A DNA stretch of 64,000 bases from Apostichopus japonicus. Lineage: Eukaryota; Echinodermata; Holothuroidea; Aspidochirotida; Stichopodidae. Shown in pieces: positions 18,386 to 30,230 of this stretch; the stretch's first letter is position 1; the number at the start of each line of letters is the position of its first letter. The notes beneath the pieces were generated by a model. That model worked only from the letters and a program-made list of their open reading frames with translations. It was not told the origin of the DNA and did no database searches. A program made the translations under genes and the position numbers. The DNA lies in contig NC_092567.1 in assembly GCF_037975245.1 (NCBI RefSeq), positions 12,850,876 to 12,914,875 of the forward strand, written 5' to 3'.

Positions 18386-21300
18386 GCTATTTTTGGCGGT
18401 CAGTTTATATTTTCAAAGAACGACATATGCTTCGGGCAACATTTTCCTGTGAATCACCCATATAATTTCTTAATTTTTATCTGAAGTACTTCATCTGCAG
18501 TAAAAATATTACAAACGCGGAAATGAGATGTAGGGGTTGTTTATATAAGTTATAATTTGCTATTAAACTTGAGAAAGAACTCCAGCAAAGAGGCAAAGCT
18601 TTTATTTGTTACGAGCATTTAAAAGACTCAATTAGTAATTGCACTGTTCAGATAATTACAGCGCATCATTGTTTTTGTATGTACTTATCATTACTTGTAA
18701 AAGGTTTTAGACCTTATCGTACTCAAATATGGTCAAATTGGCACAAAAATGTTAACCAATAAACATACCAAGCGTGTTTCTCGGAAATCTATTGTTTTTT
18801 TTTTATCTCCAAGTAATGAAAAGTAAACAGTTTGGTAATATATTGTCATATAATTAAATTATTCAGTACAGTAAATATGAGATCGAGAGGCTTTTTTACT
18901 ACTTAAGAATCTATATAATGTAAGAGAAACAAGTTAATGGTGGAAGAATGATCCTGAACACGGTCTATTTCCAAGTCAATCAATGAAATTTACCTAGCAC
19001 CTTTTCTGGCTCAACGTATAAAATAACAAAAAATAACAAAAACGCATACAAAATAAAGAAAATATAGTTGGAATTATGCAACACATAAGGCACTTATACG
19101 ACTTAAGGTTTACAAATTCTGGAAGGAATAGATAACTTTCGGCAGGCTTCTTAATATCACATAAAAATGACCTCAAGTATCCTCTAGAGTCTAGTTAATA
19201 CTTGTTACAAGGTGAGCCTCACATCTTCAATTAACATATCTTTACCAAAATTAAACATAAAAGGTTGGGCTCAATTTTTGTTCCAATTAGATACGTAGTT
19301 TCCCCTCCCATTCATATTAGAAGAAAGGGTAAATGAGCTATCTTCTGTTTCTTTAAACCAGAGAGCTCAAGGCTCACCGATTCCTTGCTTCCTTTCTACA
19401 TGAGCACACTTATAATGGGTCATTTTGTAGCTCATATGACGAATTATGTTCTGTTGCTCAGTAATATAAATCTACAGAGAAACTATGAATAATATCCAAG
19501 TTTTATTTCTGAAGTTATGTTAAGATAGGATTTTGACTTCCTTAATAACAATGTGCTCACTAAGTGGATGAACATGTTTTCACTAGGTTTTCAGACTCTG
19601 ACCTATATAAAAAAGACAATATGGTTACCTTCAAAGTTCAGTTAAAAAGTTAACAAAAGATTTCAGACTTTGACACCTTGTTACTTCAAATGACATTTGA
19701 CTTCTGCAAAAAGAATAGAAACAAGAAAGCCTACCGACTCAGTGATTCCTTGTCTTATAAGATCAAATATGGAATCACCTGATTGATAGAAAAGCTAAGG
19801 AAACTGTGTCATGAAGTCAAATATGAAAATGTCAGAAAGTTATTAGGTTCTCAAATATAAATATCTTTCTCAATTTCATAACATCAATATCAATCAAGGT
19901 CTGACAAATTAAGTGCATTCTGTACATCACGTCACATCACTTTCCCTATTGCTGACCATGACAATGCATAACTGGGCTCTTGTACTCATTACAGGTAAAT
20001 TATATCTCAATATGACATCTGATCAACTGCCCACCTTATGTTATGTTTAAAATTTCCAAAGGTAACTTCTGCTAAACCCAACTGACCTCTACCCTCCACT
20101 TAAAAACAATAGGGTTTTTGTACTCATTATAAAGAAGCTATAGCCATACATCCTATACAGCAAGTTTTGACACCTGGTGACCTTAAATGAACCCTGGCCT
20201 ACATCATATTGTTAACAAACTATTCAATACACTAGACTATCATCCCATGCATATATGAGCTCTTTTCATGTACTCATTCTCGAGATAAAGCACTTGATAT
20301 ATTCACACTTTGCCCTCTGCGGACTCCAAATGACCATTGACCACCACAAACAAGATCTTCAGATTTCCTTCCTTTGACCTCAATTTACCTTCAACTTTGA
20401 AAAACACTACAGATCATCTACTCACCAAGTTTGATCTTCCTGCAACTTCCACATCTTGACATACTGTGTAAACAATGATTTCAGACTTTGACCTTTGACC
20501 AATAATCCCAAACCAGTTTTACAACATACCAAACATGAAATATATCCCAGTTGTCCTTATGAAGTAACAGCATTTACAAGTGAGTGCCACACCATCACCA
20601 TAGATTCCTTCTGCCTCTGCAAGGAATCAGCCAGACAGCTCAACTGTAGTGTGGTTTCGATGATGCTGCATGAATTATCTTCTATGAATGTGATACACTA
20701 GGCTGTCGGGTATAGCCAAGATGACCAACATACTTAAATCAAGGTAGTACAGCAAAGAAAATTGAAATATGACAAACATAATTCACATTGGCAGATGATG
20801 ACCGACAATGAAACTTTTCTTGTATTCAGCATACAGATTGATCTCTACTAAAGACAACAGGCTTCTTACTCAATGTGGTACACCTCCATTTGGAACAAGC
20901 AGGCACCGGCTGATTTTTATCTCATGGTTCCCAAGATTGTGCGTCTGGTTTGCCTCTAAAACATCTAATGAGGTAACAATTAATTTTTGTAAAAGGCGCA
21001 GGCCATTTCCCCAACGTTACTATATCCAAACCTGAAGGTTTCATATGGCACTGAAGCTCGACAATTGTAGCCCCAAGATCATTTTGAACTAACAGCTAGG
21101 TAAGTCACATTTGAAGAAAAAACAACTACTAAACAATTGGATGTATGACATGACAGAAGACTTCACATTGAAGTTGAGACCAATCTGACAGCAGACATAT
21201 GTTGTGTATAGTGCTATGACATGATTCAAGGTTCTATCATAATGGTTCACAAAATGGAGTCTGATAACACCTTATGAAGTTAATATTTCTCTTATAATAT

Positions 21301-22779
21301 ATCTGCATACATTAGTTCCCTGAAGATGCATTTATAATGATACAGGAATGGGGAACCTTGTCAAAACATACTATTTGAAGTCAAAGATAGAACTGCCCAA
21401 TGATTTATAAGTGACTTCCCTGCTAGGATGAATAATGGAATATAGGTATAGGCTGAATATAAATATTTAAATACAACTATATGTTATATCTTACAATGAT
21501 GAATACATTTTTATGAAATTACCCTTGTCCTAATGAATACACACCAACAACCACTATGGCAACATACACTATGGCTGCATCAAAGTACAATCAATTGAAA
21601 CTATTACCCATACATTCTGATAAATTTATATTTCCAGATTAAAATGTTAACTTTAATAGAAAGACTAAAACATTTCACATACTTGCATGAATATTAAAAT
21701 AAAAATGCAACTACATGTAATAATGTCAAATGTGAATTAAATCTTGCATATATTAAAGAAGGTTGTACTAGCCTAAAAGTGTCTACAATATCAAGAATGT
21801 TATAAACAAAACCTTTCTAAAAGTATTTTGTACAGAAAAAATGAAAGCAGGCCTTAGTACTAGAAGGTTACTGTAAAAATATCAAGGAATATTACATCTA
21901 TTGTATGTTTGGTACTAATGTTTACACAGGTCCAAAAATCATGAAACCGGTATCGGAGAGCTGTTACCTGTCGGTTACCCGGATACCCGGAACAATTTGT
22001 TTACCCTCGTGTATCGCAATTTTCAGGAAATTACATATTGGATGCTATACTAAATTACACAGATTCTCCACTGACAATGTTTTCATGTTCAAATAGGTGT
22101 AAGATAAGGTATAAAACCTTCCTCAATAATTCTTTTTGCTTTTGTTTCTTTCATTAACTTAATAATATCTTCATATAATTAACATAAGTACTGACATCGC
22201 ACTGCCGCCGCTTTTTATGTTTGCCCTCCACTTTTAGACCATATTAATATCCAATTTAGCTTATAAACAGTTTTAACTACGACTAACTATTATATGGGCT
22301 CAGGGTTCGCATTAGCCACGGGATTGCGCAATTCCCGGAATTTGAATGCATTTGGAATAAACTTTTAGTAAAAAGCCACTTGCGATTATTATTTTTTAGC
22401 TATTCAATCTATAATCCATTAATCACATCTTGTAAATTTCCTTGTCAGTCTTTCCTTCTATGATATTAACGAATGAAAAAATAATAATTGTGAGAATTCT
22501 AACAATTTCTTCCGCATGGTAACCTAACACCACACTAAGTCAATAGGGAAATCTGGCCTAACCATCTGTTTATTCGCTGAAATTGTGACACAGTTATAAG
22601 ATATCCATGGAATACTTTCATTATTGGTTTTATATTCAACCACATGGTAGCCTAACACCACACTACCACAATGGGGAAACCTTGCCTAACCATTGGCTTA
22701 AAGACACAAAAACAAAACAAGAATGGAAAAATGCAGTTTTCTTCATGAATCTGACGTAATGTATAGTGATGGTGTACAT
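18386..22779. other. Non-coding with diverged TGACC-type repeats
   Basis: No convincing exon. Between about 19600 and 20500 the sequence repeatedly shows TTGTACTCATT, TGACCT and CTCCAC blocks related to the cleaner 145-bp tandem repeat at 22780-23400, for example ACTTTGACCTTTGACC near 20485. The remainder is AT-rich with no recognisable feature. Confidence 0.5.
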
Positions 22780-23400
22780 GTTAACAAGGGTTTCACAATC
22801 TGACCTCTGATGACCCTTAACGACCTCCAGTCCTCCACCAAAAACAATAGGCTTCTTTAACTCAATGTGGTACTTCTGCACACTAAATTAGTGGTCGACC
22901 CAAGCTTCCAGTATTGAGATATCATGATTACAAGGGATTCACAATTTGACCCCTGGTGACCCCAAATGACCATTGCCCTACACCAAAACAGTATGCTTCT
23001 TACATTCAATGTGGTACTTCTACACACTGAATATGAAGTCTGCCCATAATTCCCTCCTTGAGATATCGTGTTTACAAGGTGTTCACAATTTGACCCCTGG
23101 TGACCCCAAATGATCTCTGACATCCATAAAAAACAGTAGGCTTTTTGTATTTAATGTGGTTCTTCTACAGACTAAGTATGGAGTTGATCTGAACTTCCCT
23201 TCGTGAGATATCATGTTTACAAGGTTTTCACAATTTGACCACTGGTGACCCCAAACGACCTTTGACCCCCACCAAAAACAATAGGCTTCTTGTACTCAAT
23301 GTGGTACTTCTACACAGTACATAGGCAATTGGTCTGACATTTCCTTCTTGAGATATCCTGTTTACAAGCTGGATGTCACAATTGCACTCACACACACACG
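22780..23400. repeat. 145-bp tandem repeat, TGACC-rich
   Basis: At least four units. The marker ACAATTTGACC(C)CTGGTGAC recurs at 22941, 23085 and 23230 (spacing 144 and 145 bp), with a more diverged unit before. Each unit also has AATAGGCTTCTT, a TACTCAATGTGGTACTTCTAC block, and a TTGAGATATC-GTTTACAAG block. Related single copies lie near 20.0-20.5, 25.0, 25.7-25.9, 26.5 and 32.5-32.7 kb. Short open frames on the minus strand come from the repeat and are not genes. Confidence 0.85.
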
Positions 23401-24758
23401 CCATCATGAATGCAAAGGTTACGATTATCATAGAAACCAAAAAATCACACTTGCGTAGGATTCGGGTAATAAATTAGGAACCGGGTAGTATCGCGTCGGT
23501 GGGTATCCGGGTAACCCGTGCAAACATTATTTGATACAAAAAAAAAAGGCTGGACATGCGCACCATTATAAAAACCAACAAAGGGGTGGGGGGGGGGCCT
23601 CATCTGCTATCTGCATCAAGTGAAAGGATGCAGTTGAAAAATGAGATACAGGTATAATTCATCCCTTAGAAATCAGAGAAATTGAATTTTGCAGAAAGAG
23701 TTAGGAATACGCCAAGTACAGATTGATCCCAATCTGTGCTGTGTATATCAAGTTAGAAATACTTTACCTGTAAGTGTGTACATCAATATATATACACACC
23801 CAGCTTTGCAGTGTTAATTAAGTTAGGAATATGCCAAACAAAGATTCATCCTAATCTGTGCTGTGTATATCACATACATAGCATAACTATCACCAAGTAC
23901 CAATCCCTAATCACCATTTCAATGTCTGCAAATGAACTTATAATGGCAAAAGTTAGCAAATGGAAGCACATTAAATTGTCAGCCAGGAAGATCACTATAT
24001 TAAACTTGACATCATATCATGTTGATGTTGAGGTAATAAACTATCATCATACATACTGTACTGTGGAAGACTCTACCCTGAAATGTGGCATTTAAACTTA
24101 TTTTAGACTAGCGGGTAAGATACTGTTGGCTTCATTTAAAATAATTTAAAAACACAGCTAAACCACTATATTAGCAGCATGTGGCACCATCTTTAAGGAC
24201 ATGACAAGATATTAGAGAATTTGTAACTTCTAATTCAAGAATTTCCAAGAAACATCACTGAATTTGATGAATAACCTGAAGTTTAGCAATCAAAATGAGA
24301 TGTGAATCCAAATTTATGAACAAACTAAAGAATCCAGCTCTCAACAGTTAATGTAATAATATTGAGCGACTTTGTGAATACCCTAATGGAAGCATATATT
24401 TTCTCCTGAGCAAGTTTTTAGACTTGAAATTCATACACACCCTGACAAATACTTGAGGACCTTAGTCAGAGATTACTATTTAAATAATGAAAGAACACAA
24501 ATGTTCATACCCCTCTCCTATTCCCCATGCCTCCTACACGATGATAAGTAGGTCAAATATTCACCAGATTTGATGAAAACAATGAAAATTAGGAAGTAGT
24601 TTGTATAAGTTGGGTGCAGACATAAAGTTACCAGGTTTCAGAGTATAAGCCTAAGTGCTATTTATAACACTTCAGTCAAAATAAAGACAGCCGTGTACTG
24701 CACTTATAAAATCATTTGCTACATTTGAAAAATTAATTGATTCACATGGATGGTCTCA
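23401..24758. other. Non-coding, no gene recognised
   Basis: Contains a G-rich run near 23585 and two related passages (CAAGTACAGATTGATCC-type near 23715 and CAAACAAAGATTCATCC near 23837) that look like an old duplication. No exon is supported. Confidence 0.45.
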
Positions 24759-24890
24759 TCATTTGGCTCGTCTCATTTCACCAAGAGTCACAGCAGCTGA
24801 AGCTTGATTGGAATCTTGAAGCCATAAATGGAGTTGCTGTAGAGTTGCATATGTTTGATTGTCGTACATGAGTTGAAATAAAACTTCAAT
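24759..24890 (-). CDS. Candidate terminal coding exon, gene unknown
   Basis: On the minus strand a strong acceptor (TTTTTCTTTATTTTCACAG) is followed by 43 codons and a TGA (24759-24761). The protein starts IEVLFQLMYDNQTYATLQQL, continues HLWLQDSNQASAAVTL and ends GEMRRAK. It is amphipathic and helix-like, and vaguely recalls the last helices of a death-like fold, but I cannot assign a family. It cannot be an alternative end of the upstream RASSF-like gene spliced from its large exon: that exon's phase would give a stop after one codon. Upstream exons were not found. Confidence 0.4.
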   Translation of the reverse strand: MEVLFQLMYDNQTYATLQQLHLWLQDSNQASAAVTLGEMRRAK

Positions 24891-25244
24891 CTGTGAAAAT
24901 AAAGAAAAACATTCATCAAACTATAAAGAAATAAGAATAATTCCTTGCCACATTTTCCATAAGAACAACTCAATGCTTACAGGAGTTTTTAATTTTTGAC
25001 CAGTGTTGACGGCAAGGTTCTTGCACATATGAAGTATGAAGGTTCATCCAATCTTTACTTTTGGAGTTATATTTACAAGATTTTTCGACTTTGACCTGTA
25101 ATTGCATTTAATTTCCACATAAAACAACAAAGGCATTTGTGCTTACTTATAGTTGGATTTGCATACTACATATGTGGTTCATTAAAGCTTTTCTTTTGCA
25201 ATGATTTTTGGAATGTTTTCACACTTTGGAGTTTGGAGTCTATC

Positions 25245-25660
25245 TATCTAGTTGGGGCGACATGATGACACGACACAAGCTTTCCACAATTCACGATCGT
25301 CAGCTGTTCTTATGAGCTAGTTGAAGTCCATCCCAGTCCAGTTTTTTATGTTGTCAATCCAAGTTTTAACCGGCCTGCCTCTCCTTTGTACCCCATCTGT
25401 CCCTCCTTGCAATTTAGTGTTTGCCAGGCTGTTATTCTGTCTAATTACATTCCCAAACCACTGAAGTTTCCTTCTTTTCACCACTGAAAGGAGGGGTTGC
25501 TGTTCCCCTATGAAACTCCCAATTATTGGCTATACTTGCTTGTTCATGGTGTGCGAAGTGTAATGGATCTGGAGAAGTTTTCCGGATACAGTTCATTTCA
25601 AAGCCATTTATTCGCTTTTCAATCTCCGCATTTAAAGTCCACGTTTTGCACGGACCTTGG
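25245..25660 (-). pseudogene. LINE ORF2 C-terminal fragment
   Basis: Minus-strand translation gives the end of a non-LTR polyprotein. Visible blocks: SFIGEQQPLLSVVKRRKLQW, FGNVIRQNNSLANTKLQGG, RRGRPVKTWIDNIKNWTGMD and TADDRELWKACV. KRRKLQWFG, RRGRP-TW and WTG..F....ADDRE.W are well-known signatures of LINE C-termini. Several frame changes and stops make it a dead copy. It may be the same kind of element as the endonuclease fragment at 0.4-8.1 kb. That is inference, as the two do not overlap. Confidence 0.8.
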
Positions 25661-26636
25661 AGTCTACTAACTTCAAATTACATTTAACCTCCACAAAAAA
25701 ATGATAGGATCCTTGAACTAAGCTGTATCTATTCAAAATATGAAGTTCATCCAAGATTTTGGAGCTGGAGCACTTGTTTACAAAATTTTGAGGCTTTCAC
25801 CTCCATTGATATAAACAATGGTGTTCTTGTACTCAGTAATGTAGAAGTTCACACACACAAGTTTTCTTTCTGTCAATCTCTGCTGACCTTTCAACCTCCA
25901 CCAATTTCACCAGGGTTCTTGTACTCACAAGGGAGATCTACTATTATAAGCATTCTTTAGATAAATTTAGCAAGATAATTTACCACTGTCATCTGAACAT
26001 AGTGCTACCAGTTTATAAAATAGCTAAACTATTGATGTAACAATGTACACTACATAAGCATGTTGCAATAGTTTGATACATCACACCTTCAGGCACAATA
26101 CTCATTAGTTGATCAATGTACAATCTATAAACAAGCAATACATCAACAACTTGTAAACGAACATGTTAAATCAAGAACAGCATAGACCCCTTGCTACCAA
26201 AATGTTACTGAATGAATGGGGAGGGGGGGGGTTAAATCTCCCCTCACCAATAGTATCTAGACTATGGAAGTATCCTGGAAGCCTCTGCTTTGATATTTGT
26301 ATTCAGATTTAATATAACTGACACAGTAATAACAAGAGCTGGATTCATAATTTGGATAGTTTGGTTATGTTGTCAGGGGCAACCAATCTACAGTATAGAG
26401 CAGCAGGAGCATGTGAAGTATCATGGTCTTTATGAACCTTTGCTTGTGCTTGTTAAACTTTGTCCTTAGCCAAAGACAATAGGCGTCAATAAACTCAGTT
26501 GGAGGAATCCTGTCCTTCCCTGTTTACACGCTTGATGTCAGACCTACTAATACAAATACACACGCAAGGTTGAACCCACAGGTTCACTGCTCTCTGTACG
26601 TAACCAATCAACAGGAGGTGTAAAATGTCCCTTACT

Positions 26637-26731
26637 TCACAGAAATATTCCTTCTGGATTCTCGGAGGATGGTGTAGCCACAGCCAATTGCCTTGGACTG
26701 CCCTTCAAAATGCGATGCAGGTTAGGGGATG
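26637..26731 (-). CDS. RASSF7/8-like protein, terminal coding exon
   Basis: A strong acceptor (TTTTCTTTCTTCATGTTTGCAG) is followed by 95 bp that continue the frame of the large exon (phase 1) and end in TGA at 26637-26639. The peptide begins SSPNLHRILKGSPRQLAV and ends NPEGIFL. Joining to 28290 gives a protein of 657 residues. The intron is about 1.56 kb. Assignment rests on matching phase, direction and splice signals; no transcript was available. Confidence 0.68.
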
Positions 26732-26871
26732 CTGCAAACATGAAGAAAGAAAATTACCCTCTGATCACATCAAACTAAGGTACAGTATCACATGAAATAG
26801 AAAAGCACTTATAATAGGTGGCATCTTGGACATATTAAAGGTGTCCAAATCCTCAGATTAAATCAAAATGT

Positions 26872-27935
26872 TTCTTGATGTTTCTAGTGAATCTTCTCTT
26901 AAAGCAATGTTCATTTAGGTAAAATCACTTTATCTTTCTCATGGACCTTGTCTTAAAGCAATGTTCATGTGCTACCATCACTTGATGTTACTAGTGGACC
27001 TTATCTTAAAGTGATGTTCATTTAGGTAACATCACTTGATCTTACTCATGGACATTGTCTTAAAGCAATACTCATGTGCTACCATCACTTGATGTTACTA
27101 GTGGACCTTATCTTAAAGTGATGTTCATTTAGGTAACATCACTTTATCTTACTCATGGACCTTGTCTTAAAGCAATACTCATGTGGTACCATGACTTGAT
27201 GTTACTAGTGGACCTTATCTTAAAGTGATGTTCATTTAGGTAACATCACTTGATCTTACTCATGGACATTGTCTTAAAGCAATACTCATGTGCTACCATC
27301 ACTTGATGTTACTAGTGGACCTTATCTTAAAGTGATGTTCATTTAGGTAACATCACTTTATCTTACTCATGGACCTTGTCTTAAAGCAATACTCATGTGG
27401 TACCATGACTTGATGTTACTAGTGGACCTTATCTTAAAGTGATGTTCATTTAGGTAACATCACTTTATCTTACTCATGGACCTTGTCTTAAAGCAATACT
27501 CACGTGGTACTGTACCATGACATGATGTTACTAGTGGTACCATCACTTAATGTCACTAGTCGACCTTCCCTTAAAGCAATGTTTATATGGTAACATCACT
27601 TGTTCATACTAGTGTAAGTTATCTTAAAGGGTCATTTCATGTCAAATTAACCAGTGGTCCCCAGGTGATCCTCTCAGATTTTTACTTTTTGTATGTGTTC
27701 ATCTGGGACACATTAAATCATTCTGATGAAATTTCATATAAATCTGAGAGGGTCGCCTGGTTACTTTCAGAAAATTGGTTGACTTGAGGTGGAATGACCA
27801 TAAAGCAATGTTCATGTGGTACTGTTACTTGATGTTACTAGTAAACCTAATCTTACAGAGATGTTTATTGGTACCATCACTTGATGTCAATGGTTGACCT
27901 TAACATAAAGCGATGTTCATGCGGTACCACCTTGG
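26872..27935. repeat. 107-bp-period minisatellite within an intron
   Basis: The tandem period is 107 bp, made of two related halves of about 53 bp. One half has CTTAAAGCAATACTCATGTG and GATGTTACTAGTGGACC. The other has CTTAAAGTGATGTTCATTTA and GGTAACATCACTT...TTACTCATGGAC. GGACATTGTCTTAAAG at 27050 and 27264 shows a 214-bp two-unit superperiod. The array lies between the two coding exons of the RASSF-like gene and is interrupted by a MITE (27630-27799). Confidence 0.88.
27630..27799. mobile_element. 170-bp MITE inserted in the minisatellite
   Basis: The ends GGTCATTTCATGTCAAATTA and (inverse complement) GGTCATTCCACCTCAAGTCA extend into about 60 bp of imperfect inverted repeat that includes CCTCTCAGATTT/AAATCTGAGAGG. 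The flanks TTAAAG and ATAAAG suggest a short imperfect duplication. The superfamily is not clear. Confidence 0.65.
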
Positions 27936-28289
27936 TGGTTAACGGAGGATTAATTCCAAGTAAGATGAATCATACGGAAGTGTGTCAAATTTGCAGATAC
28001 AGTATTAAATAGCTTCCTCCATATGAATAATCTTGTAATCTAACTTTTAAATTCTACATTAATAGGACAGAACCTTGCTCCATTGTATTTAGCAAACAAA
28101 TGTTGATTTGGATGTGAGTTAGCATAATTTGATGGTGCTCTCACACATCAGGTCCTGTTGCAGCCCAGTTAACAGTTAGTAGCATGCTCATAAGGTATGA
28201 TGAATGTCTGATTTAACAATGTTGCATTCACAAGGATATACCTTAATATATCATGTCTACTACAAACAATTCCTTGAATTCATACTTAC

Positions 28290-30168
28290 ACCCTTTTTCT
28301 CTTCCATTATCAATCTCAGTATTATTTTCTGGAATAATGATGTGCAATCCTTTGGGCTTTTCTTTTCCAAAGTCCTCCTCTACTAGTCTTAATTCTTTCT
28401 GCTTCTCCTGAAAGTCTTGATCCAACCCATTTAACTTTTCATTCACTTTCTCCAGATTGGCTGTGATAACTGAATACTCATGCTTCAATTCCTTTAACTC
28501 TTCCTTAACAGCCTTCACTTCCTCTGACTGATCTCTGTCTAATTTTACCATTTTTTCTTCCCTTTTGACAATCTTGGTCAATTGAATAATCTCTGCTTGT
28601 TTCTGGGAGATCTGCCTGTTACAATCAGCTACCTTATCTTTCAAGACATCAACACTTGCTTCCAACTTCTTATGCATTTGCCGCTCCAGATCCAGTTCAT
28701 TATCCCAGAAATCTTTTTCATTAAGCAAGGCTTGATTTCTTTGAATAGATTGTTCTATCTTTGATATTTCTTCTTGAATCTTGTCAATGGCTGGGTCATT
28801 CTCAAACTTAAGAAGACCTTGGATAGCTACATCTAGTCCTGTCAGTTGTGACTGCTGGTGATTGAGTTTGCACTCTTGAGCTTTCACCAGGTCTGCCAAT
28901 TTACCTTTCTCTTCTTCTTCCTCTATAGCTTTCTTTCTCTCCTCCTCCTCTTGTCTCTTTGCTTCTTTTGCTTTATCCTCTTGCTGTTTTCTCTTCTCCA
29001 TTTCTTTCTTATTCTTCCTTTCTTTTTGTAACTGATCTTGTTTCAGTTTTTCCTTTTGTTCTGCTAGCTTCTTTGACTGGACTCTTTCTGCTTCCTTTGT
29101 CTTCTCATCAAGTTCTTTTTTCCTTCTCTTAACCAATTCTGTTTGTTTCTTTTCTTCAAGTTCTTTCTCCAAACTTGTTCCCTGCTTTTCTTGGTTGTGT
29201 TTTCTATCATTGTCTTTTGTACCTTCCTTTCTCCTATTGTCATCTTGTACTGTCTGTTGCTCCTGGTGTTTCTTCATGTCTGTACTCTTTAATTGTTCAT
29301 CTTCTTGTTGTCCTACTATCTTTAATGGTCTCTGTCCACCTGTTTCTTCTCTTCTGTTCTTGTTGCCTAGGTCTTGCCTCATTTCTTTGTGTTCCCTGGT
29401 TCGTTTTACCCTCATTGCATTCTCCACCTGTTCTTGTTGCTGTCTTTGTACTTCCAAGGCCCTCATTCTCTCTTGGTTTAGTCTCTCACCTTCAGCAGAT
29501 GACTTACCTTCCTTATCTTGCAATGTAGAGTGGTCCTTATGATCTGGTTGATCTTGGGACTTGGGCTGGTAGCTGTCATTAGAATAAGCAGGAAGCTGAC
29601 TTTTAACAATTATATCTGGTTGATGATATATTTGCTTCGATTGTGACTGTTGAAAGACCTCTTCCTGAACAAGTAATGGTGAGGAGACCAAGACACGTTT
29701 CCTTGGTACAGGTACAGGTTTCACCGGTTCTGCTTCAGATGTTTCCAATGAAGGTTTAGGTTTGGGTTTAGGTTTAACAATTGGTGGCCCTTGACTCTTC
29801 TTTTTAAAACTAGAATCAGATGTGATTCCAGATGAAAGACTGACAGGTGATGAAACTTCAACCTGCCTTGTTCGAACAGGACTTGACTGAGTGCTTGATG
29901 GTGGTCTACTATTGGTGGGTGACAAAACCTTTTTTCTCAAGATGAAGCAGTTGTGAGAGTTTTGCCCCCAATTCTGAGACAAGTCCAAAGGATGTTCCTT
30001 TGGATGGAGGCACCGTTCTCCCGTTGGACTTTTCTCAATGAGATTGAAACAACCAACCAATCCATAAGATTGTGCAAGTGCTATTGCTATATCTCTAGAA
30101 GTTGTAGTGGTATCTAAACCACTAATGGTATTTTCAACACCATTAACCCAAACTTGCAAGTCCCCCAT
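28290..30168 (-). CDS. RASSF7/8-like protein, main coding exon
   Basis: Encodes 626 codons plus one base, starting at ATG 30168 (MGDLQVWVNG). The frame is open five codons further upstream but only to a TTG. Residues about 3-81 form a Ras-association domain with landmarks VWVNGVENTI, ALAQSYG, LIEKSPTGERCL, NWGQ and FILRKK, matching the N-terminal RA domain of the RASSF7/8 group. A Ser/Pro-rich linker follows, with PPIVKPKPKPKP near 128. From about 227 to 605 there is a long, highly charged Lys/Glu/Gln coiled coil. Known vertebrate relatives act as scaffolds at cell junctions and in growth control. This protein, 657 residues with the terminal exon, is much longer than human RASSF7 or RASSF8, mainly in the linker and coil. 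The exon ends at a consensus donor GTAAGT (28289-28284). RASSF9/10 is less likely because the RA domain lacks their insertion. Confidence 0.88.
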
Positions 30169-30230
30169 GATAACAAATATCAACTCAAGTAGCAGATCAC
30201 TTTACACCACATCCAGGATGTCAATATCAT
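30169..30230 (-). other. 5' untranslated part of the RASSF exon, with upstream ATG
   Basis: A pyrimidine-rich acceptor (CTCTCTTTTTTTTTGCCAG) ends at 30231, so the exon is not the first and a further 5' exon exists upstream. The segment begins ATGATATTGACATCC, whose ATG opens a 16-codon frame ending before the main start. Alternatively it completes a frame coming from 35567-35741. Confidence 0.6.

Noticed and set aside
28243-28289. Extension of the RASSF frame past the exon end (GCKYEFKELFVVDMIY)
   Set aside because: It reads through a consensus GTAAGT donor. A phase-matched terminal exon with a good acceptor is present at 26731.
29175-29542. Two overlapping plus-strand frames of about 115 codons
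   Set aside because: They lie opposite the charged coiled-coil part of the RASSF-like exon and reflect its biased codons.
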